The translations under genes and the position numbers were made by a program. The notes beneath the pieces were generated by a model, which searched no databases, was not told the origin of the DNA, and worked only from the letters and a program-made list of their open reading frames with translations. From contig JALIRH010000001.1 of assembly GCA_023055505.1 (NCBI GenBank), positions 91,480,530 to 91,544,529 on the forward strand: a DNA stretch of 64,000 bases. Direction: 5' to 3'. Positions 1 to 12,047 of this stretch are shown piece by piece. Position 1 is the stretch's first letter; each line of letters opens with the position of its first letter. Source of the DNA: Callipepla californica brunnescens. Lineage: Eukaryota > Chordata > Aves > Galliformes > Odontophoridae.

Positions 1-2050
1 GTTTCCTATTTAAACCCTAAATTTAGTTGCTACCTAGATGTCAATTTGAGAGTTAAATTCTGTAGCCTATATATAGTGATATTTGAGATATATATGAGTG
101 TTCAAGACATCCACAAAGGCTGACAGATTTAAGAAGAACCTAAGGGGAAATCTGAGTCTTTCTGAGGTGAGGACTGGAGACTACCTTAAGTGTCACTAGA
201 TTCCATGTTGGGGTTACCATGGCAAACTGTAGATCTCCATTGATTTAAGCAACTAGTTTAAATGTATTCACCACTAGACACCTGTCCCTAGTTTTGGAAA
301 CAAAGCAAGGAAGTTATGAGCTTGTTTTCAATTTTAGAAAACTTCTAAGCATATCTGCACTGAGTCTAATTTTAGATTCTCGTAACCTAAACCATTCCTT
401 TCCTAACACAGCTTTTGCACTGTCCTTTGAGAGAACTGAATCTTTCATGACTTATATAAACCTAATTCCTGTTTTTCTCTCAGTTAACTACATGGAAATC
501 TGGTGAGAACTCAGCTATGACAATCTATAGCACAGTACAGACAAATATATATATATATTTTTATAAAATGAAAACAAAAAAAACCAATAGCAACTATGAA
601 ACACAATTGATATTTTCACTTTGTTCATTTGCAGATCAAAGACTCTAGTGTCTTTCTGATGGGATAAAAGGCCTCCAATAGCATTTTCTACAATGGATTT
701 TCACACATGTTCCCCTGAATATGATTGAGTAACATAAAAAAACCCACACCTTTGTTAATGCACTTTTAACACAGTATTCTGTGGGTTAGACATTTCCTAA
801 CCTCACTGAAATCAATCAGAATTTTTCAATGTTTGTTGGGTTAGGAGACTGAACACATACATTTCTAATTTCTTGTTATTCTTCCATGTTATATACTGCT
901 TTAAATTATGGGGACTGAGGGCTGTTTGCAGGCTCAAGTAGTCCTGTAAAATCTCATTTTGACAGTAATAAAACAGAAATGCATATACTACAGAGACAGT
1001 TAAATATCAGGACTAGGACCAAAGCAGTACAATCTGCATGTAGAACTCCGCATGTACACATTCTCAGAGTTTATTCTTGACCTTTTGCCTTCAAACGTTT
1101 ACAAGATTTCATCATGAATTATTTCTGGAATTGAAATACAACAGGAAGGAAAAGTTCACATTTTGTGTGATATCATTTTGTCTATAGTCTCTGTATTAAC
1201 ACTTGATATACTTCCTTGCAGGAAATTATTGTCTCATTGGTAGGCCTTTGTGGCATAAATACAGAAATGCTGCAATTTCAACAGTGTCTGCATCTGCTTG
1301 TAAACACCGTCTATCTTGTGTGGAATTACTGTAACAATTGTCTTTCTCATAAACATTCGCTCCTATTTGTCTGAATATTTGATTTAGAAATCACAGCTGT
1401 CCTTTTGAGTAGAAAGACTAACATATATAATACATTGTGAGATCAAGAAAATATCCATAATATTCTCTCCACTGACACAGTCAAAACCATAATAATCCAG
1501 AATTATTATTATTATTATTTAAATTATTTAATTATTGGGTGTTTTGCATTTGTTTTTATTGTTGTTGTTGATTTGCTGGTAATTTTTTTATTGTCTTCAT
1601 CAGTGTTAACAATGTCCAAGATCAATTTTATCCATCACAGTGAAGAATTTCCAGACATAGCTTTTTAATTGGATTTTTTTACTAAATGCAATTAAAATCT
1701 GTCTCTAGACTCAACACTTCCTGCATTGTCTTTGGCACAAATGTCTATACTCACATTTTCTTTCAATAGTAAGATACTTGAATTTGCACGTTTTACTGGA
1801 CTCAATTTCTTTGTATTGTTCAGTTGTATGATCAGTTTTCTGGATGAAGTTATTACAAAAGAATAGTAGGTTGCATGAAACACTGCTTACCGAGAATTTT
1901 TCAACCTATATTTGAAGCTATTCACTCCATATATGTCAGTAGGAAGAAAAAAAGTTTTCAATCCTAGTGAGCATATTCAGTTTTTGTTCTGTTTTTTTTT
2001 TTTTTCATTCAACATCTAACTCTTCTATTAGTGCCCAGTAAGAAACACAT
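1..2050. other. AT-rich unique noncoding DNA
   Basis: I see no gene, exon or recognisable transposon here. The stretch holds a short TA run near 548-560, an ATT triplet run near 1503-1520, a TTG run near 1558-1569 and a poly-T run near 1991-2005. The open frame at 294-506 begins with TTG rather than ATG and resembles no family I know. Confidence 0.6.
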
Positions 2051-2054
2051 TTGC

Positions 2055-2423
2055 GTCTGGCATTGTGCTATGTTTTGGTTCTAGGAGGCAAATAATGTTG
2101 AAAACACAACAATGTTTACAGTTGCTGCTGAACAGCATTGTACAGATCTATGTCCATTCACAGTGAAGGGACCAAGGAGGTGGGAGGGAACAAAATCAGG
2201 ACAGCTAACTTAAACTGGACAAAGGAATACTGCATACCATATGACATCATGCAGAAGGAGTTTTGAAAGGGACAGGAGATTATCTGGCACTATTCTGCTG
2301 CTCAGGGGCCTAGCTGAGCATCAGTTGCAGGGTGGTGAGAAAATACTCCCATATCCCACTGGGAAGCAAAGAGAGTGAGCAAACAACTGTGTGATTAGCT
2401 ATCTGCAGGATTAAACCACAACT
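2055..2423 (+). mobile_element. Degraded avian ERV LTR (same family as 12.6 kb)
   Basis: The order of blocks matches the LTR at 12,599-13,095. There is a GTTGAAAACACAACAATGTTT-like block, then a block ending in GGACAGCTAACTTAAACTGG, then CATACCATATGACATCATGC, and a terminal GATTAAACCACAA. These conserved blocks, in this order, are typical of a very common avian ERVL-type LTR. This copy is short and diverged and no target duplication is visible. It is probably an old solo LTR. Confidence 0.75.
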
Positions 2424-5400
2424 TTTCAGCCTTTAATTGCTTCATCTTCAATACTTTTATAATTCAGTCCAGACTGCAGTGAAAAAAAGCTGAACACAGT
2501 TTTTTGAAAGGTGTTTTTTTTTTTTTTTTTGAAAGCAGCCAATAGAAAAGAGGAACCTACAGTTACCCTGTCTTATAGAGAAGATGAAGTATTAACTATG
2601 AATTTTTTCAAAAGTTCATACTTCAGTATATGTCACAGACATGTATATCTAGAATTCTGGTTAACAAGTCATTTGTGATGAAAGCTGTTTTGGATGTATC
2701 ATAGGATTTCCTTTACATGGATAACAAAAAGAAGAAAGGATGTAGAAATGGATGAGAAAGCTACATCTAGAACCTTGGAAGTATTGGAAGGCTGCTGAAT
2801 CAGAGGTCTTACAGACTTAGGCAGATAGACCTTCTAAATACTTCAGCCAACAATGAAAACTTTGAGCAGAAACTGTAATTAATCACAGGACACATCAGTG
2901 TAGGAAATAGATTTCATTGTTTCTGATGTTCAAGGAAAATAAAATTACCTCTCTTGCATGTTTTCAGGTTTTTTTTGCTTGTACAGGTACATGGGGCAAT
3001 TGCCCTCTGTAATGTCTAGGCCTTAGTGAGAGGTAAATAATAACTTCACTTGTACTGCATAATAAACACCATTATGTTAGGAATGTATGTGTGCTACAAA
3101 TGTGAGTCAGTGATGCATCTTTTGCATAAATTACTTTCCACTCTCAAGTGTTCAAACTCTAAAACTTTCTCTGTTAACTGTCTTAGCGCTAAGTTTATGC
3201 AAGTATTTCCCCCAAAGTTTTATGTATAGCACTTGTTAAGAAGCATTTATTTCTAAGCAGGATCCTTTCTTTTCACCTCTTTAAAGAATTAACAATTTTG
3301 TATTCCTGCTCTAAAATAGTTAGGTCAGCTGAGGATTGATAGCTATCATCACTGTTACGCAAACCATAGGCAGCTGTTCTCTGTTGTAGATATAAAAAGA
3401 TGGTAATAGCTATAGATGATGTGATAATATAAAACCAAATTATCTGCAAGTATGTTGTCTGCACTTTTTAGACCATATACAAAACACTGTATTTTTCACT
3501 TCCTGGTCTTCATGGAAATATTTTGATTAGAGATGAATCATTTCTTAGAGGATTCTAATATTCTATTCAGTACTTTGCACTTAGTACAATGCAGTATTAT
3601 CACGTTTCTTAAATGTTAATCCCATGGAGATAATTTCCACTTCTACAGACATAGCCAAAGACCAAACAGTTAAGGCTACATCAGACAGTGGAAATGAAAA
3701 AAAAACTCAACATAATGCCTTCCTGTTAAGACTATGCCCTAAACTTCCTTGCAGACTTACTTTTTAGTTGTCATTTCAAACAACATTTTACAGCATTAAG
3801 TGATAGTTATCTAACATTATTTACAGCTTATCATTTTTTTGACAACCTGAAACAGAAAAAAAAATTTTCTTTAGTGAAAAGGAAGCAAATGTCAGAGCTT
3901 CTTTCCTTACAGAATCATATAGAATCCTTAGAATTTAATTCCAAGTAAAAATACTTTCAATATTGATAATAATGGAATAGCTGATTATGCTTTTATAGCA
4001 CAGTTTGTCTTCTAATAGAAAAAGGAGAAAACATAATATGACCTGAGGCCTTTGATACAGCAGACATTCCCATGTCCCTCATACCTATTTTCTTATGACT
4101 GCATTTAATCCAAGGGTTTATGTTGACTTCAAAAACCAGTTTTCCACGGTGATAATCAAAGACCTTAGGGACACTTTACTAAGTTGCAAAATGCAAGTCA
4201 AAAGAAGGATATTATATCTCATACCATAAACGTGGTCTAGAACCTTCATAAATGTACGCAGCACTACACAGAAAGTGTTTTTTAGAATATTATTAGGCTG
4301 ATATCTCCCTGTAGTTTAGAGTAAGGCTAAGGTATGATGAAAGCACTACCAAGTTACTCTAAATAAATGTATTTTACTGTGCAAAAGAATAGACCAGCAA
4401 CAAACCCACATTTTGTTACTATGATTTCAGAAACAATAATAATTGGAATATGCTATTAAACTGTATTAACAAAACAGCAACAGTAATTTCTCCACAGCCT
4501 AAACTGGGCAGGCATGTGTATCATAATGGGAACTGTAGATTTAGTCCCATGTGGTTCTTCCTGGGAACTGCCACAGAAACAGGCAAATATCTATGACAAT
4601 CCCTTGAGCAGTAAGCTTTCAGTGATGTTGATTTGTTGGACTGAAATTTACAAACAGAAAGCATCCATCAGTTGTCAGTCGCACTTTATTTATCTTATCC
4701 TGGACATCTGGAAATACTGGAATACTTCAGAGAAGGGAACCATAGGGAGGAAAATAAAGAGAATAGTTGTCTTTCCTTAAGGCAAAGATGAGTATAATTG
4801 CTCCCATGAAAAGTATGTCCACTGCAAGAAGTTATTAAATAAAGCTGACATGTATTTCATATGGCCGCTTTGTGCTATAAAAATGATTTGACTTTGATGT
4901 ACTACATATGGATATAACGCTACCTTTCAGCTACTAAGGAAAAGGTATTTCTTTAAGGATAAAACTTGACCAAAATACTGCATAGGTATTTTCTTGATTG
5001 TAATACTGCTAGAGTACCACATAATAATAGCTGTTGTTCTACCTTTATTTAGGTGTACATCTTTTACTATTTGATCAGCTTTCAACATGCTATTTTAGAA
5101 AATCTGAACTATCCTTTCAGTATTTTATGTGGTCAAAGGTGGATTTGCTTAGGACCTTATTTAATTAACCTTAGAAACCAGTAAATAAAAAAATACTTAT
5201 CAAATGTAATTTTAAAAAAGTATTGCATCTGATAAAAGCCATCTGCTTCCAGCTATCATCTTCTGTATACATGCCATTAGCACACACCTCTATACTGGTT
5301 TCATAAATGGCATTCATACTTACATTACATACACTGGGTGCCAATAAAAACTATAAGTACTAAATGAGTTCATTAAAGTGAGTTGGATGACAGCTTCTTA

Positions 5401-5435
5401 GTCTTCTGGATAAAGATTTCTAAGTAGGCTTATTG
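2424..5435. other. AT-rich unique noncoding DNA
   Basis: No gene or identifiable transposon was seen. There is a poly-T run near 2515-2530. An 88-codon frame at 4514-4780 has no recognisable domain, and its length is ordinary for chance in DNA of this size. Confidence 0.55.
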
Positions 5436-5546
5436 AATTTTTTATAATTTTATAATTATAAAATTTTATAATTATATATATAAATTATATATAATTTATA
5501 ATTTATATATATATATTTATAATTATAAAATTTTATAATTATTTAT
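5436..5546. repeat. Long AT palindrome / cruciform-prone repeat
   Basis: About 110 bp made almost only of A and T. It contains two identical copies of a 24-nt sequence that is itself a perfect palindrome, at 5452-5475 and 5519-5542 (core TATAAAATTTTATA). They are separated by TATATA-rich DNA that also folds on itself. The whole block can pair as one long hairpin or as two smaller ones. Such AT palindromes in vertebrate genomes are known to be unstable. No coding role is likely. Confidence 0.85.
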
Positions 5547-7059
5547 ACTTTTTAGAATTATATTCTTAAAATATACATTAGAGGCATTCTCAAAAATACA
5601 TAGAGATGTAATTGACTGGAAAAGCTAGGCACCAAAATGTTTTGAAGTCTGTACCTTCAACTCAAATGACTGCATCTTCATTGAAATTTTGCAATCATCT
5701 AATAATATCATGCAATACACAGGACCTACCCTGGTGCTCCGACAGCCTTCATTTTCAGTGTAAAAGATATTAATTCACCAGTGCTCTTAGCCCTGCTGTG
5801 TCATGGAGATTTACCGTTCTATTTGATTAGGGAGCCACATGACTCTATGGGCCTTCAGCTCTATGATTAAGTACTTTATCTCTTCGTGAGATCCATCATA
5901 AGTCATAGCTCTGTAAAGAATGGCGACTTCAATTTCCAGGGATTTCAAGGCCACTTAGGGTCTTAAATAAATTCATGCATGAGAATTTTATTTGGTAAAG
6001 CACTTAGGGTTGTACCTAAGCATTCTACTGAATCAAAGTCTAAAGTCTGAGTTTCTCCCTTGTTGGTTTTGCTGTTGTTGTTGTTGTTTGCCACTTAATT
6101 GTCAAAGAAGGTAATGAATAAGGTGCTTCTGATTTTAAGTGTTCTTAGTTCTCTTTTTGTCAAATAGTCAAGAGACTGAGGTCTTGAAACAGGTGGTCAC
6201 ACAAGTGTCAGAAGACAGGTAGAATGAATTCACTTTCATAAGCATCAAGCAATTGGAGTCTACTGACTCCTTAAAACCAACCACTTTATCACCATAAGTA
6301 CAACTTTTGTTTTATCAAAAACAAATAATTGTTACACTTGTTTTTTTTCATCCAAAACAAAGCTACTATTTTGAGAATATACTGAGGAGCAGAAAAAATT
6401 GGGCATAAATGTGTAGCTAGAGCAATTTGTTTTCTGATAATTTGACTATAGATGCCTTTAATATTTGGAAAAAGACTTGCTTTGAATAGGTGAATATATC
6501 ATTTTCTACTAACTGGTATCTTATTTAACACATTCATTTATACTCCTCAGTTCCCTCATCTTATGGAGTAATGAGTATCAGATTCTTTTCCCACAGTATA
6601 TCAATTATTTTTTCATTCATAGTTTACTAACAATATAGATTTTTGATGTATTCTCCAGGAAACAACCTTTGCAGTTTATCAGGAAAATCAGTTTGCATTG
6701 CTCATGAAAATATGTGTTATTTAAAAATTAACCTTTTACTCTGTAAAGTTTATTTCCTCTAAGCAGAATATATTAAGAACATGCTTGTGAATTCCATGTT
6801 AATTTATATGCTGATGAAGCAATAAATACAGAGATACTGTAGTACTATAAAATAAATTGTAAGATTCACTGTCTTTTTAGAAGAAGAAATCAAGGAAGCT
6901 TTTATAAAATGCTAAAATGGTAATTATTTGATTCAAGACACAGCAGGTTCTATCTTCCTATATTTGAAATGCTGTGAAATCATGGTGGTACTATTAAAAT
7001 CAATATTTAGTACACTTTATCATGGAGTTATCTTTAGGTCTAAGTCTATGACAGCGACA
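5547..7059. other. AT-rich unique noncoding DNA
   Basis: Apart from a TTG run near 6070-6090, I see nothing recognisable. The protease-like remnant of the downstream ERV begins just after this stretch. No 3' LTR of that element can be found here, so its 3' half is missing. Confidence 0.5.
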
Positions 7060-7560
7060 TGAGGAAAAAAAAGGAGGGAGAGAGGGAAGGAAAAAAAACA
7101 ACTGCCCCGTCTTTGGCAACACTACCTGTTGCTCTTTTACTTTTAGTACCCCCACAGCAGACAGATCTTCTGACAGGTCAGGCAACTCAGACAGCTGTTT
7201 AATATTGTCTGTATCTACAGCAGCTATTCCAAAAGCCCATTGGTATTCCTTGGAATCCTTCAAATGTCCCCTTCTGAGATAATCTATACAGAGTATTCGT
7301 GGAGCCTCCTGGGCCAGTCACTATAGGATGCTTCTGTCAGTCTTTACCAGTGAGGCTTATTTCTGCCTCCAGCACAGACAACTCCTGAGAGCCCCCAGTC
7401 ACTCCAGAAATATAAATCAATTCTGCCCCTTTATAACTAGAGGGCATTAGAGTTCACTGTGCACCAGTGTCCACCAGTGCCTTATATTTTTGTGATTCTG
7501 ATGTACCAGGCCATCAAATCTACACATTCTATTATCCCTTTCCCTCCCCTGGATGGGACA
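7060..7560 (-). pseudogene. ERVL-like protease region, decayed (pro)
   Basis: Read on the minus strand, bases near 7459-7480 encode ALVDTGAQ, the aspartic protease active-site signature (D-T-G) of retroviral proteases. Downstream in the same frame are GAELIYISGVTGG and later HPIVTGPGG. Further downstream, in a shifted frame, is EYQWAFGIAAVDT (7000-7263). The protein is broken: a stop codon directly follows the active-site glutamine, another follows about 44 residues later, and at least one frameshift separates the WAFGIAA segment. The piece ends in low-complexity sequence near 7060-7100, and no reverse transcriptase follows. It lies downstream of gag on the same strand, as expected for pro. 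It is an inactive fossil. Confidence 0.8.
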
Positions 7561-8850
7561 GGGCCCCACTATTGGTAACTATCAGTAACTGGAACAATTT
7601 CATTGGTGGTTGATCTATGTTGTAATTCTCTCATCCGTGCTCGTAGCGCAGGAGGGTTTTTTTATGCCATTTCTTCATGTCTTTTCCATTCTCATGTAAG
7701 TAACTCCACAAGACAGCATGCAACATAGAGTTACTGCTATCATTTGCTCAAGCAGGGGGGCATTAGTCTTTGATAGCTAAGATTTTAATCAGTTTGATCA
7801 GCTCCTTCTTTGGATCATCCTTGTTTCATCGGGTGTTTCTGATACTGTAACAAGTCACTAGGGATAATTCCTCCAATATGACTTCCTGTCTCTTTTCCAT
7901 TTTATCTATCACCTCATCCACTTTATCTAGTCCTTCTGTGATCTTTGTCGTGGCTGAAATGGAAGTGTGTGATCGCAGTAATTTTTTGTTCGAAGTTTTG
8001 AAGTGTAAAAATTAGTTCAAAAACTGGGAGTCTTCTGTGTTGGTCCTCATGTCTATCAAACATTGTTACTAGTGTACTAGTGTACCTTTCCAGTGCTGTC
8101 ATTGAGAGCTTACACCATGTATTGGGTGTACTCCTTACTCTCTCAGGATCATGGTCCTGGTGTGGATCATTAGGAACAAATGTGGGATCATACAGCATTT
8201 CCACCACAACTGTTTATCTCAAATATTGGATGCCTTTCTCAACAGTATTCCATCTTCTCATCTCAGGCTCCAGATCATCTTTGTGGGGATGTCTTTCCTT
8301 TACATTTGTTCCCAGAGGGTGGTGACTTTATTCAGACATCTACTAATCCCTCTGTCAATGACTGGGTCTTGGGCAATGCTTCCTAGTTGGTGGGCTTTGT
8401 TACCATCTAGGGACACAATACTGGCCCCACTGTTCCAACACCAAAGCAATCAGATGACAATAGTTTCATCCAGGTGCCATATAAACTCCTTTCTTGAGCC
8501 TTGTATTTCATTCATTTTCAGGGGTAGATAAACAGTGCTGACAGTGACTCCGTCCTCATCACTCCCCTCTCCATGTCTCTCATGTTTTTTTGTTGCCTTT
8601 CTCAGTGGTAGTGGTTTTGAGGAGGACACTTTGCCTGGATCTTCCTCTTCTTCTGCTTTTTCTTCTTTCCATTCTAGATGCAAGGACACCCATTTCCATT
8701 TCCAGCCTTACACAGGGGCAGCCAACATTGATACTGGTGCCTCCTGTTATCAGTCAGGTCTGGCTTGGAGCTTTCCCCTTTTGGTTCGGACCTCAGTTTG
8801 GAAAATGTCTCTCTCCAGAATAGTGCTATATATAGCTCGGTAAGCACGAA
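7561..8850 (-). pseudogene. ERVL-like Gag remnant (copy 1)
   Basis: On the minus strand this region aligns block by block with the second remnant at 28,694-29,605. In order it has an N-terminal part, an acidic stretch followed by EEDPGKVSSSKPLP (near 8620-8640), NEIQGSRKEF (near 8510), a tryptophan-rich segment ending in LDGNKAHQLGSIAQDP (near 8400), then VEMLYDP (near 8200) and a helical capsid-like segment to about 7923. Stops and frameshifts divide the frame into pieces. Between 7561 and 7920 the gag end is too decayed to read. Gag is the structural polyprotein that forms the particle core, and this copy cannot make one. Frames on the plus strand at 8080-8843 are antisense shadows. Confidence 0.8.
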
Positions 8851-8865
8851 GCACGAAGCAGGGGG

Positions 8866-9030
8866 GAGATGGTTTCATATTTAAAAGTACAAGTCATGCA
8901 TATTCATTACGTCCCTGAGAGTGGGATGGACTATTACAATCAGGTCCAAGAGATCATTTCCAAAGGTACCGTCTTGAATTCCTTTAGGCTGAGCATGCAA
9001 AGACCTGGTGGTCACAGGCAGGGGGCTTGA
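8866..9030 (-). mobile_element. LTR fragment, minus strand
   Basis: On the minus strand this contains a GACGTAATGAATATGCATG block followed by TTTTAAATATGAAACC. It resembles the promoter part of the LTRs at 12,048-12,553 and 15,951-16,430 (GGAATGTAATGAATATG, then CTTTAAATATG). Only part of an LTR can be aligned. It abuts the 5' end of the gag remnant, so it may be a leftover of that element's own 5' side or a separate insertion. Confidence 0.5.
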
Positions 9031-9309
9031 AAATGAAGGCAGTATGTCTTCCTCACTGTGTACTTTTCCCCCACTGCAGTTGGAGGAATTAAGCTAGATC
9101 CATCTGGTTCTCAGCAAGCAATGGTTTTGCAGTTTATTGTCTTTGCTCAACCACCATTCATTCGCTATATTGTTTTCACTAAACCTTCATTAGTCTTGTC
9201 CTCCCTATCTCAAGTGATACTTCCACCAGTCTTGCCTTCATTAATCTTTCTTCTCTTAACCCTGAACAATCCTTAAGTCCCTTAGCCCACTCTTACCCCA
9301 AATCACTCC
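9031..9309. other. Unassigned DNA between ERV pieces
   Basis: A 72-codon plus-strand frame (9058-9276) lies here, but I recognise no domain. The stretch sits between LTR fragments and may be retroviral leader or unique sequence. Confidence 0.35.
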
Positions 9310-9480
9310 AATTGCATGGACTGGCAAATTTCCAGGTACCTGGTTCTCAGAAGAGAAGTACTACATACCCCAGTGGACTTCATCCCCATTTTCTGCTCAG
9401 AGAGAAAAATAAAACTGCTCACAAGTCATGAGGCTGCCTCTTTTTTAGCTCCCTAGCCATCTCATCTTCAGCATTAGATT
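9310..9480 (+). mobile_element. LTR fragment, plus strand (41-kb family)
   Basis: The segment reads GCATGGACTGG, then CAGAAGAGAAGTACTACATA, CCCCAGTGGACTT, CTGCTCAGAGAGAAAAATAA, and then CATCTCATCTTCAGCATTA. It follows the plus-strand LTR at 41,132-41,673 block by block. Similarity fades after about 9480, though the region up to 9,660 is equally T-rich and may be a decayed continuation. It is head to head with the minus-strand solo LTR of the same family at 9,684-10,238. Confidence 0.65.
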
Positions 9481-9678
9481 CAGATTAGATCTTTATAATC
9501 TATAACTCTTCTCCTAACCTTGATTTTGCCAGCCTAAGTAAATTATGTTATTTTACTCTCACCTTATAAAATAAAATGCTCTTTTTTTCTCCTGATTGTG
9601 TTAAGAGCCGTTATTTTGCATGTGTTCCTTCCTAAATTAACCTTTCTTTTAATTTAAATGATCAGAAGAGCACAAACG

Positions 9679-10243
9679 ACTAGTGTCAATATTTATGGGC
9701 TGGTTCTGCCCGGTTCGATGACGACTGGTGCAGGGGACCCATGGACCCACACCCCAGGAAAGGGGAAGGGGGAAAAGGGAGATGGGCCTAGAAACAAAAC
9801 AGCGGCAACGATCTGAGGAGAAAACCTAATTTACTAAATAAGATATCAGAAAGCAAAATAACACAATATAATAAAATATAATTGGAATTAAATCTAATAA
9901 ATCAAATCAAATGAGCAAGAGAGAGTGTCCGATAAACCGAACTCCTTACGCTGACACTGAAGGAGAGACTGCAGCGAGCACCCACTGCTGGGTCAATCCC
10001 AAAGGGAAGAGAGTGTCTCGTGACATGCAAACAGTTTTTATCTTTCCCTCTGAGCAGAAAAACATAAAAATACAAAACAACATGAAGTTGTCTGGGGAAC
10101 ACAGTTCTTCTCTTCTGAGACAGGCATACCCATAACTTTCGACGATCCATGGAGCTGGAGCATTAACTCTTTAACTCTTAATGCACTACATGATGTTATG
10201 ATGTGAAATACCAATACCAAAATATCATAAAACCAACAACTAG
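9679..10243 (-). mobile_element. Complete solo LTR with 5-bp target duplication
   Basis: The LTR proper is 9,684-10,238 (555 bp). On the minus strand it starts TGTTGGTTTTATG and ends AATATTGACA. It is flanked on both sides by ACTAG (9,679-9,683 and 10,239-10,243), a perfect 5-bp target-site duplication. Inside are the family blocks CTGTCTCAGAAGAGAAGAAC, GAGGGAAAGATAAAAACTG and GATCGTTGCCGCTGTTTTG. A 5-bp duplication suits ERVL and several other avian retrovirus groups. Because both ends and the duplication are intact, this is a solo LTR formed by LTR-LTR recombination. It is not the 5' LTR of the neighbouring gag remnant. Confidence 0.9.
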
Positions 10244-12040
10244 GTATTATCTTGTGAGTTCAATGGTTTATATTATGACATTGATGTTTCTAATACAAGT
10301 GTTTCATCTAATAACTTTAAGGTTGCACTTTGTTTTTCATTAGCTGCATCACGCTCATCATAAATCTCAGAATATGTACACATAGACATTTATAATAACC
10401 AATTTTTCTATATTATATATATATACTTTTTTTTTAGGTGGAGATTTGCTGCCAAGCTTACAATTCTGTGGTCAATATCATTCCATTTCATGGCATTGTC
10501 ACTCTTAGAGTCCTCAGCAAAAGAGATATTTCTGTTTCTCTCCATATAAATGGTCTTACTTGGTCATCAGTGAATATTTTCAGTTTTCCTATGTAAACCT
10601 AAAAATGTATATTTCAGAAACCAAAGCAGTACTTTTTTTCATATTTTATTTTTCAGTCCTTTGACTAGTCTTCCCTTTCCAATGTAATTGAAAGCTCATA
10701 GAGAACAGCCTAGTAAGATGGTCTAGTTTATTTTTTTTTTACTTTTTCAGCATAGATTTTTCACATAGATTTTTTAACAAATATATTCAAACTTCTTTGT
10801 TATCAAGTGACAGTTGTTTCAGAATGCTCAGCAAGATAGATTTGTTTTTATTTTTATCTTAGTGCACTGGACTTGTACATCTTATTTCTGTGATAGCTGT
10901 GATAATTTCCATTCCTGTATATTTATTCTTCTTGATTCTTACATCTTTGCATTTACATCTCAAACTAATTCCTTGTTGAGAACTAGGACATATTTGAGGT
11001 AGAATAAGATAGGCACTGAATTCCAAGGTATAACATGTACGTCAGATCCAAGACACCAAAATCATACATGAAAGAAATCACATAGGTGAAAAGCAAGACC
11101 ATAAGGGAAGGAAGAAATCAGTAGAAAGGAATGTATGGAAATCATACATACAGGAAAGATAAAATAGTTTGATGAGTGTAAAGAGGAGGATAAAAATTTG
11201 TTCGGCTCATACAAGGAGAAGAGATTTTCAGATGTTAAGAAAAATCTTTCAAAAGCCTATTTCTGGATGTGATCTTGTATAAATAGCCTTACAGCAATAA
11301 GCACTCACTTTAGATGAGACTCTTCAAAAGCAAATAGCCCAAAATAACACCAAAGTAATTACTCTGGAAGGAAATTTAATGTTCCCATTGTTGCCATTTA
11401 CCAACAGTAACACATGTCAAATTTTTTTTCAGTTCTTACTTTTTTTTTAATTCCTAACAGTTTAACAGTTTGTATCCTCTGAACAATAGCTTGAAAATTA
11501 ATTTTCAGCACTAAATGTTTATCCTGAGGTGTATCTATTTCAAAGGTTGAATGCTTATCATACACTGCAGATGTTTCTTTTGCTTCCTTGTTTTTGTTAT
11601 TTTTCTGATAATAATATTGTGCTTCAGGCATTAACAGAAGTGTTTTGTACAGTATTTGCTTCTTGGCTGATTATGCACTACACAATTTTGGTAAATATCA
11701 AAGAACAGACACAACATATCTTCTGAAAAGGCTTTTGTACTCAGAGTTTGAAGAAAGTAATAGCAAAAGTGTGGAACTGTGACAGGCTAGTGTGAATACA
11801 TGTGTTTGTATAAGAGTCCATAACTTCGACAAATCTTCATGTTTTTCATCTTTTTCTTCTTCAAAATACCTTTCTCTGTATTAGAATGACTCCTTTTCAT
11901 TTCTTAGATGGATACTTCATCCAGTACACCCATAAATAAGTAATTTTCTTTCTCTTCTCACCCCTTACACACTAAGCATATGTGACCTATTTGGAAAGGA
12001 AATAAAAGTGGCTTAAAGCTAGTACAATTTATGGACAAAC
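10244..12040. other. AT-rich unique noncoding DNA
   Basis: Nothing recognisable was seen. There is a TA run near 10,413-10,426 and several short poly-T runs. The short frames here resemble no family and are of chance length. Confidence 0.55.
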
Positions 12041-12047
12041 TAAATCA

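Noticed and set aside
8080..8843. Several overlapping plus-strand frames
   Set aside because: They are antisense shadows of the ERVL-like gag remnant on the minus strand.
7060..10238. A single provirus running from the 9.7-10.2 kb LTR into gag and pro
   Set aside because: The LTR has an ACTAG duplication at both edges, so it is a separate solo insertion.
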